Assembly (NCBI RefSeq): GCF_030867095.1
Contig: NC_081824.1
Location: 307,908,956 to 307,972,955, forward strand
DNA: 64,000 nt
Source of the DNA: Alligator mississippiensis
Lineage: Eukaryota > Chordata > Crocodylia > Alligatoridae
Direction: 5' to 3'
Position numbers and translations under genes: made by a program
Notes under the pieces: generated by a model
What the model was told of the DNA's origin: nothing
Seen by the model: only the letters and a program-made list of their open reading frames with translations
Database searches by the model: none
In this document: positions 56,401-64,000 of the stretch, piece after piece
How positions within the stretch are numbered: the stretch's first letter is position 1
Layout of the letters: each line of letters opens with the position of its first letter

Positions 56401-58071
56401 ACCTCAAAGCTTTGCACAATTTTGATAAGGGCCTTTCATAAGAGGAGTTTTTCTTCAGAGTATTCTTCACCCTCAGTGTTTCTGTCTCATCTGTTCTGTG
56501 TAGGATCTTTCATTGTGCTGGAACCATTCGCTTTTCTTTTAAGGGCTTAACTATTTTAGATGTTGTGACAACTTGCAAATAAAACTTGTCTGTTTTGCCG
56601 GTATTTACAAATGTGTTGATTTTGCTTATTTGCATACATACAGGCTAGAATGAGAATATTTTGCTTTTTAGAAACATCTGAAGTATTGGCATCAGTATTT
56701 ATTCAGACAGGATCTGAATTCATGAACAGTCTGAGAAGCTCTTTCTTATCTATACACAATTTTGCAAATGGCAGAGGGAAGGATTCATGCTTTCTACAAT
56801 CCATAGGTAATTTATAATCAGCAAACAATTTATGTGACCAAATTCATTTGTACAAACTAATTGTTGAATATTGTGAATAAGGACCAGATTAATAAGAGCT
56901 AACACTATCGTCAAGAGGAAGACCTACTTGTTGGATATATTAGTTGCAGTGAATGATTGCTCCAGCTATAACCTGACCACCATAAGAAGTATGTATGTAT
57001 AATATATTTGGCTAGGTTAAAGACAACTTCAGCGTATTGTCCAAAATTTCATTCCAATAAATTGGATCCAAAGCAAACTCTGTAGTGTTTATTGGAGATA
57101 AAAGCTCTTCTGCAAAAGTTGATTTTTTTTTTTTTTTATTACTGTTATTATTCCTTTTCTTGCTATGTTGTAAGATCTATGTTTTAAGATCCTATAATTA
57201 TCGACTATCTTTTAGTGGCGATTTACTTTGGGAAGATTGATTAGCACAATCAATCACTGTAAAGCAATTTTAATCACCAAATAGTAGATGGTTTCTTTTC
57301 CCACTTGATTAACCTGATGCAGGTTACACAGAGAATGTAATTCAAAAACTGTTACTTCCAAAGTGGTGGTATAAGACAAATCCATACCTAATCTTTAAAT
57401 GTTTAGGAACAGTAATTGTGTGTATGTACATGCATGATGAGGATCTGGTAGTATGAACTAGGTTCTAATTGTGGAGCTGACGATGTTAAGCTGAGGATTA
57501 GATTAGACTTTCATATATGTATATGACTGATCTTTTTGTTTGATTTTTATCATCCAAAACCAGAATAATCTGGGGGAAAGTCCTTGAAATATGATTAACA
57601 AAAACTAAATTACATCTGACTTTAAAAATACAGCCAGGTAAATTCATTATAACTCCAAAATTGTCTTTTAGATTGGTGCTTTATTTGGTATACTTGTTTT
57701 TTAATTTGTTTTGTTTAAAAAGATTTGCACTCTTATTCTGACCTATTTTAGCAGTCTGACCTAGGTGAACTTCTGCCCCAACTGGAGAAATCATTTGGCA
57801 GCATCTGCCCTCATTGTCAAAAGAAAACAGAAGTAGCCACATCTATTTGTGTTTCACTGTATTGCAAGTCAGCATGTTAAGTGCAGGTCAAAACTTGCTT
57901 TTTGCACTGTGTAAATAGCTATTCATGCAAAATGATGTTAAGTTTGCATGGTTGAACACACATTTGCAAATATTGAAGTTAAATATCTTACCTTAATTCT
58001 GAATTTGTTTTAGGGCAGTCATTAAGAGCTATGTCCTGTAACAAAACTTCACTATAGCATGCTATCTGCAC
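53401..58071. other. No gene seen; largest repeat-poor block
   Basis: About 4.7 kb without recognised transposons. It is AT-rich with short A-runs (55524-55539) and T-runs (57124-57137), and a C/T tract near 55088-55128. The longest frames are near 60-75 codons and featureless. It is a candidate zone for non-coding regulatory DNA, by inference. Confidence 0.5.
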
Positions 58072-58365
58072 AAAGGGCACATCTACATGTTACCCTATGG
58101 CACCGTAGAGATGTGCTAAATTACTGTATGACAGTCTACAATGGCATAGCGATCATGTAGGTCTACACGTGACCGGTAGCTACATCGCTGTAGCAGCATG
58201 CTCCCCTGGTATAGCGTACCATTATGGCGATGTAATGGCAAAATCGAATTATGCTCAGTGCAGTATAGGAGGTTACTGTACCATTCTTTAGTACTTCCAA
58301 AAGGAAATACTAAAGCATGGCACCATAGCAACATCACTGTATGGCAACATGTAGATGCACCCAAA
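58072..58365. mobile_element. Harbinger-like MITE (288 bp)
   Basis: The element is 58075-58362. Left end GGGCACATCTACATGTTACC and right end (complement) GGGTGCATCTACATGTTGCC differ at three of 20 positions. AAA flanks both ends. The interior has several inverted words (CTATGGCACCGTAG, CACCATAGCAAC). Non-coding. It is the clearest copy of the CATCTACATG-ended group. Confidence 0.75.
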
Positions 58366-60022
58366 ATGTCTGAAATTTTCTGTTGACAATTCTGCTAGCC
58401 TATGGAGGCAAGCTAATCCTCAGATACTTGGGAAAAGGGTTCAGAGAAACTTCGTTTTAGGCTAGTATCCAGCAGCTGGGTCTGCTGGGCCTGCAGCTAT
58501 GCAACCAGTGTGCTTAGAGTGTGCATGGAGCAGATGAATGTGCAGCGAGTGTGGGAAAGGAGGGCTGGAATCCATTGCAAGGATTCTTTTATCTTCCGTC
58601 CTGATGGTGGGCTTCGTGGGATGCAGATCCTACTTCAGTTATTGGGGTGGAACAGCTTGCATGAAATAATTCCCCAGTCTGAGATGGCTGATTCCTTCTC
58701 TAGTTTTCCCCCTGAGCTTCTGCCTTGTGGCCAGCTTGGCTATTCAGCCCTATTACAAAGAAATGAGAAAGATGGACATCCTAAAATGTTTCTATGCATT
58801 GTATTATGCTGATAGAAAATGGGACAGGAAAAGGAATTAGTTTTTTCTGAGTTTTCAGATTCAGGCCTACAGTAAAGGCATGCAGTAGAGGACATGGTTA
58901 TGCCACACTTAATTTATATTGGCAGGGGGAAAAAAAGGCTAAGCAAAGCTCACAAGTAAAAATCAAGACTAAGCAAACATCTCTGAATTCTTTTGGAGTT
59001 TTATCAGACAAATCTTTTCATTTACAATATATATATAGTCTTAATTTCAGTGAATCAGTAAATGCTGTCCCTGACTATTATTCTCTGTGTACAAAAGCAA
59101 TAGTTCATCTTCCTCCAGTTACCAATGTTCATGCAGGTATATTAATAAAGTTGTATGCCTTTTCTACCACAAGATTTAACCATATTTATATAAAGCACAG
59201 TAGAGCCTCAATAATTTAGACTAATGTAAAATAAAATATTGTAACCAGACTGCTGTAATACACTAAAGAAAGCAAATAGACATTATGCAAAGATATGGCC
59301 TCACAAAAAATATATTGCTCAAATATTTGTTTTAAACATGATTGCTAAACTACAAATGACTGGGGGAAATGTCACAATTGTATGAATAACTGGTATATCT
59401 GTATTTACTACACACATGAATGCACAGCCAAATCTTCAAGAGAAACCACCAATTTTCCAGGCACAACATGCAGTTGAACTGTGACTGAGATTCTGAAATG
59501 TTATTTATCAGGTAGTTAGAGGTACAAGTGTTCAGATTTGCCCATGCAATTCATTCTTGTAAGCATAAAATGATGCTGTACAATTTATGGACAGAAGCCG
59601 ATTCTGAGAAAAGCAAAAACTGAGGCTTTTAGCCCCTTGGAAATATTACCCCACTGTATCAACATACTAATAATATTACAGCAAATTCATCTCTGCAGAA
59701 TAAGGATTACTATTCATATAATTTATGTCCTTTACCTTTGATACAGTCTTCAATTACTGTTGGAGGAACTTAAGCTGACATAGGATCATTTACTGAGTGT
59801 GCCATACTCAGGTTTTAATTTATTTAAAAAAAAGTTAGTATAGTACATACCATAGTAGTTTTGCTAGCACAATATATTTTGGTAAAGTAAGGACTCTTAT
59901 TAATAGGGACCCTCACTACCTACTAAATTTATGCTAGGAAGAAGGGTGAAAACAGTGAGCATGTATGTGTACATATGTTCACACTCTCTCACACCAAGTT
60001 ACTGGTATATTTATATCTATAG
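58366..60022. other. No firm gene; one 100-codon frame of unknown status at 58510-58812
   Basis: The frame at 58510-58812 (+) lies in a GC-richer, apparently non-repeat patch (58420-58820). It contains ERRAGIHCKDSFIFRPDGG and LLQLLGWNSLHEIIPQSEM, has no recognised domain, signal peptide or membrane segment, and ends at TGA. It could be an exon-containing or untranslated part of a transcript, or chance. The rest of the stretch is AT-rich and empty. Confidence 0.3.
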
Positions 60023-60423
60023 TTCATAGATTCATAGACTGGAAGGGGCTGGAAGGGACCTCATAGATAATTGGGTCTAGTACCCCTGCACTAGGCAAGA
60101 AAAGACAACTGGGGTCAAGTGACCCCAGTGAAGTGACTGTCCCTTCTCCTTTTGAAGATTTCCAGGGTAGATGACTGCACCACCACTGGAGGGAGTTTAT
60201 TCCACAGCCTGGACACCCTGAATGTGCAGGAGTTTTTCCTGGAATTGAGCCTGAAGCAGCCTTCCAGGAGTTGGTATCCATTGCTCCTGCTCTTCCCCAG
60301 GGGTGCTCTGGTGAACAGCTGTTCACCAAATTCTTGATATACTCCCCTGATGTAGTGGTAAGCCACTGCCAAGTCCCTTCTCAGCCTTCTCTTCCGTAGG
60401 CTGAAGAGGCCCAAGTCCCTCAG
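60023..60423 (-). mobile_element. CR1 LINE 3' end, minus strand, strongly 5'-truncated
   Basis: It begins TTCATAGATTCATAGACTGG, the complement of the CR1 terminal repeat, then GGAAGGGACCTCATAGATAA. The minus strand encodes only the end of the RT protein (GLFSLRKRRLRRDLAVAYHY, then FRVSRLWNKLPP). It stops at about 60423, where TTAAAACAGTTAG occurs and TTAAAACAG recurs directly after, a possible short duplication. It resembles the copy at 428-1990 more than the old copies. Confidence 0.9.
60115..60414 (-). pseudogene. CR1 RT C-terminal fragment, about 99 codons
   Basis: An open frame with GLFSLRKRRLRRDLAVAYHY, FRLNSRKNSCTFRVSRLWNK and TLEIFKRRRDSHFTGV, the last domain of the CR1 protein before its natural stop. 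The catalytic region is absent because of 5' truncation. Confidence 0.85.
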
Positions 60424-60991
60424 TTAAAACAGTTAGTTAAAACAGACCATCCTTTCAAAAGGTAAAAGCAGTTCATATTCCTTTGACTGTGCAACCCTAA
60501 GTCAAGTTAGTGAATTGGGTTTGTGTACAAGTGAAATAAGAATTCCTGAGTTTCTTTTAGTTTGTATCTCTTGCAATTGCAGTAGATTCCAGTCAAACAG
60601 TAATTAAGAGTGTTCCCTGTTCTGTCTTGCTTTGTATTACTAGAAAAATCTTTGATTACTGGGTTGGAAAAAAACTCAGATCATGCAGCCCAACTGCCTG
60701 TGTGGAGCACAATCTTCTTATTCACCAGGCCAACAAGGAATTTATCTTATTTTGAACATTGCTAATGAAGGTGACTCAGCTTCTTCAGTAAACAGAGCTT
60801 TTTTTGTTCTTTCTATTTTCTAATTGCTCTTTTTACTAAGAAATGTTTTCTTACATAAAACTCAGATCACCCCACTTTTTAACTTCACACCACTATTCCT
60901 GATTTTACTTTTGTAAAAGACAGAAAACAGTCATTTCTATGACCTTCTATTTAAAAGTCATTAACTGTAAATTAGATGTTTCCACCATGAT
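60424..60991. other. No gene seen; AT-rich spacer
   Basis: About 0.57 kb without recognised features. Confidence 0.6.
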
Positions 60992-61244
60992 TAAGGGTAT
61001 ATCCAGATTGCAATTTAGCATGTCCTGGTAGAACATACTCCATTTACCTGTTTCTACTTGCATACACCAATCCCAGAAATGCATTGGGGAAGCCATGTGT
61101 GCTTGCCAATGGCTGGAGAAGCTCCCAAAGTAGTTCAGTGTTGCATTGTGAGTTTGGTGTAGGTAAGTGGGAACTGGTGGGCAGACCATGTTTGAGGGCA
61201 ACCCTCCTTGGTCATACCAAGGATGCAGTGTAGATATACCGTAA
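60992..61244. mobile_element. MITE (247 bp) with TAA target duplication
   Basis: The element is 60995-61241. The left end GGGTATATCCAGATTGCA and the complement of the right end CGGTATATCTACACTGCATC pair well. TAA flanks both ends (60992-60994 and 61242-61244). Size, ends and TAA fit PIF/Harbinger. Non-coding. Confidence 0.75.
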
Positions 61245-61762
61245 TTTTAGATACTCAACTTGAATAATAGAGCCACCCTGATATTCAGCAGGAGAGTACT
61301 CCATGATTTTTTTAAAAACTGATCCCTTCACTGTATTGCAGGACAAACATAAAAATTGACATATCCAAAAAAGCTAGCTATTTTTGAACATCTAACAACT
61401 AACAAGAACTACAATCTAACTTTAAAAGGAAACCCAACCAACAACCAAAAAACACCTAGCTAACCAGTGTCTGCATCTCTTACTGCAGTCAAGAGCTAAA
61501 CTTGGTACTTTGTAGAGCAGGCTGAGTAATCCCAAAAATATTTTTGCAAACATTTATTCAGATGTTTATATAAATTCAGGTTGCATGTTGCTTCTGGTGA
61601 ACAAGATAATGACCATTTTTTTTCTGTGAAAAGCCCCATGAAAAATTTAAAATTTGTGTGAATATCACCTGAAATCCCACTCAAAGGCATGAATGTCAAG
61701 TTATAGAACTAGCCATTAGGATACATCTGGTTTTAATATGGTGTTTGAAATTTGTGCTTCAT
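61245..61762. other. No gene seen; AT-rich spacer
   Basis: About 0.5 kb without recognised features. Confidence 0.6.
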
Positions 61763-62719
61763 ATAGGCTAGGGACAGATATTCAAAAAGCTGGATTTATT
61801 CCATCTTTGCAGGTTAGTCTAACCTGCATAAGTTGAACTGATTTGCAAGTGAATAGACATTCACTTTTGATTCCAGAAATGCAGCCATATGCCTGCAGTG
61901 GCTTAGGCTAGAAGCTGGGGGGGTGTTAGAATGAGCCCTCTCCATCCCCTCCCCCAGCGGGGGACCACAGCTGGGACCTGCCAACCCGGGCGTCTGCCTC
62001 TGCCACTTACACCCAGCCAGGCAGATACTCCCTGCCCACTTTACCTCAGGGAGCCATGCCAGCCTGACTGGAATCTAGCCATGCCCCTGCCCTTGCAACT
62101 GGAGGAGCAAGGTGGGAAGGACACTAACAAGAGCAGCAACCTCTGTCATGGTGTCCCAGGAAATGCAAGCCTCTTCCTGGCTGGGGGGGCTGTGTTGCAG
62201 GTGGGAGCCAGGTGGGCAGAGATGCCACAGCCTGCAGAGGGCAAGCAGCAGTGGCAGTGGTGCTAGAGGGGTTAGGGAGCTACGGCCACACAAAAGTTGT
62301 CTTTGTCCCCATAGCAAACCCCCGAGCCCCGCTGCCTCCTGTCCCATGCAGGGCCATGGCAGGGGGCCATGGCAGGCCAGTGTCTGGCCATGCTCCCGAC
62401 CCTGCTCTGGCTAGAGAGTAAAGGGGCAGAGCCAGCCCCGATCTCTGGAGCAGAGAGCACAGCCCAGTGCTGCAGAGCATGCTGGGATGCTGGAGGAGTG
62501 ATTTAAATTAAATCAGGATGGGATGTGGGACAGAAATTAAATAAACTGATTTGACCCAAATTGGTTAAGTCTGATACTACATTCAACTAGGTTTATCTTA
62601 AACTGGTTTCAGCCATTTTGAAACTGGTTTATATGCACTAAGCTTCTGTTCTGTTACAGGTTTAAACCAGTTTCTGATCACTTAAACCAGTTTATGTGTA
62701 ACTTCTTTCTCTAGCCATA
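61763..62719. mobile_element. MITE (951 bp) with GC-rich core and ATA flanks
   Basis: The element is 61766-62716. The left end GGCTAGGGACAGATATTC and the complement of the right end GGCTAGAGAAAGAAGTTAC are related. ATA stands outside both. Subterminal parts are AT-rich with AAACTGGTTT and AACCAGTTT words, and the core (61920-62470) is GC-rich. The core opens several 60-110 codon frames on both strands with no domain, which I do not accept as genes. Confidence 0.6.
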
Positions 62720-63156
62720 ACAAATTGCATAAGCCATCCAGTAGGAAAACAGTAACTTTTTTTATGATGTACTTAATCACAACCTGCATTCAGACTTTCT
62801 GAAAAATCAATAGGACAAGGAATTTTTTGCTTAAGAATTTTACAGATTCTCAGAGAATAAACTTTGAGAGCTTCATAATTGTGACAGATGATGTGTTTGG
62901 TACGTTCTAGCCAGCTGTAGATTGGTGGAGCTAGTTATTCTCCTTGTCCTGACCCTTTCCCAAGCATATTAGGACCATGTCTGCCCCACAAATTTATGAT
63001 ACAAAACAACAGGGGCTCAAACATCCAACTATGCTTTGACCTGGAAGCAGTGTAGTTTCATTTGTGTAACATCAAGAAATGAAGTAACTAGCCCTTCCTC
63101 AGCACTATGTGAATGCCGGTATACTACTTCCCAGTTCTGGAGTACCCCATGCAGAG
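62720..63156. other. No gene seen; spacer
   Basis: About 0.44 kb, AT-rich, without recognised features. Confidence 0.6.
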
Positions 63157-64000
63157 TAGGTCTGTGCGAAGCGGCTAATATTCACTTTGGATTTGGCCAA
63201 TTCGGGAGACAGTGATTCGATTTGGTGATTCAAATCACTGCCCTGAATCAATTTGTCCAAATCTCCAAATCAGCCAGGCCCATCCCCCCTCACCAGCCCA
63301 GCAATGGCTGTCCCAGCTCCTGGCACTTGGGAAAAAAAAAGCTCCGACTCACCAGGTGCTGCTGGGCTGGGGGGCAATCCCTGCTGCCCCCCATTGCCAG
63401 ACACTGCATGGGGGACTCTGCATGAGCCTCCCAAGCCCCCCACTGCTCCCCCAGCCTCCCCCATGGCTGCCCTGCCTGCCCCAGCTCCATCCCTTTAAGA
63501 AAAAACAGGAAAAACCTCGTACTCACCATTCCTGCTGGTGGGGAATGATCCCTGCTGCCCCCGCTGCCCCATGCCATGTTGGGGGCTCTTCCATGAGCCC
63601 CCAAAGCCCTGAGGCCACTGCAGAAGCTGGTGAGTCCTGGGGCTTTTCTCAGTTTTTTTTTTAAAGGGCTGGAGCTGGCCCAGGCGGGGAACCTTTGGGG
63701 GGGGCTAGGGGAGGGGGGGGGCTTTGGGGTCTCATGCAGAGCCCCCCCATGCAGCATAGGGAAGTGGGGGGCAGCAAAGATCACCCCCCACCCAGCAGCA
63801 TATTGTGAGAACCGGAGCTTTTCTTTAAAGGGCAGGTGGGGCATCCATTGGGCAGGTGGGGAGCCATGGCGGGGCTGTGGGAGTGGACAGGGATGCAGGC
63901 TGGCAGGGGTCCCCCCATGGTCCCCTCCCCCAGCCCCCACGCTGCCGCCCCCTACTTACCGGCTCGGAGTCTGACTGCAGCTCCCTGCTGCAGCCACTGG
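63157..64000 (+). mobile_element. hAT-type element, second copy of the 21270 family, cut by the window edge
   Basis: It starts TAGGTCTGTGCGAAGCGGC, matching TAGGGCTGTGTGAAGC at 21270, and has the same subterminal GATTCGA/GATTTGG/TTGGCC word cluster. The interior is built of about 170-bp GC-rich modules: two in one orientation (joints near 63345 CCGACTCACC and 63518 GTACTCACC) and two in the other (63650-63820, 63830 onward; joints TTTAAAGGGC). The right end lies beyond the window. The 216-codon minus frame and the 150-codon plus frame here are low-complexity translations of these modules. Confidence 0.7.

Noticed and set aside
61931..62480. Several overlapping frames of 60-111 codons on both strands
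   Set aside because: They sit in the GC-rich core of a MITE with defined ends, and no domain is seen.
63212..63974. Frames of 150 (+), 114 (+) and 216 (-) codons
   Set aside because: They coincide with the repeated GC-rich modules of a hAT-type element and mirror the module structure. No domain is visible.

Overview
This window looks like a gene-poor stretch of vertebrate nuclear DNA. It is mostly AT-rich and dominated by interspersed repeats. The best guess for the host is a crocodilian (alligator, crocodile or gharial), with a turtle as the alternative. The reasons are several CR1 LINE copies with the sauropsid 3' end (GGAAGGGACCT... then ATTCTATGA-type repeats), a Penelope-like retroelement with a GIY-YIG domain, a Tx1/L1-superfamily LINE relic, and many short DNA transposons of PIF/Harbinger and hAT type. 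I see no bacterial or phage features, no CRISPR, no tRNA or rRNA, and no convincing complete host gene. Nearly every long reading frame is either a decayed transposon protein or a chance frame in GC-rich repeat DNA.

Layout. 0.4-2.0 kb: minus-strand CR1. 4.4-5.6 kb: a solo LTR with TG...CA ends and a 5-bp target duplication. 6.8-10.6 kb: a hAT-like repeat next to a minus-strand Tx1-type LINE that carries a MITE. 13.9-15.8 kb: palindromic and GC-rich repeats. 15.9-17.3 kb: CR1 with a nested Penelope-type tail. 17.3-23.9 kb: MITEs, a palindromic hAT with an 8-bp target duplication, and two copies of an unnamed repeat, one interrupted by a LINE and the other by a hAT. 25.3-25.8 kb: a 430-bp Harbinger-type MITE. 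28.1-32.8 kb: an old minus-strand CR1 split by a younger plus-strand CR1 that keeps most of its endonuclease and reverse transcriptase. 36.1-37.7 kb: a Penelope-like element bounded by inverted copies of its own tail. 40.4-41.4 kb: a CpG-rich LTR-like block and a MITE. 41.5-44.3 kb: an old CR1 with a 439-bp MITE inside. 46.1-47.8 kb: an element with about 170-bp inverted arms. 51.5-53.4 kb: a MITE, a 20-bp minisatellite and GC-rich modules. 58.1 kb: MITE. 60.0 kb: CR1 tail. 61.0-62.7 kb: two MITEs. 63.2 kb to the end: a hAT copy that runs off the window.

The parts do not cooperate as a pathway. They form a layered record of transposition, and several nestings give a relative order of insertion. 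The repeat-poor AT-rich blocks (about 33-36, 47.8-51.5 and 53.4-58.1 kb) are where regulatory DNA would most likely be. One short candidate exon with a consensus splice donor lies at 39.6-39.7 kb on the minus strand. I found no sign of a new multi-gene system. The most distinctive items are the set of MITEs sharing one terminal motif, the inverted-tail Penelope copy and the candidate exon.
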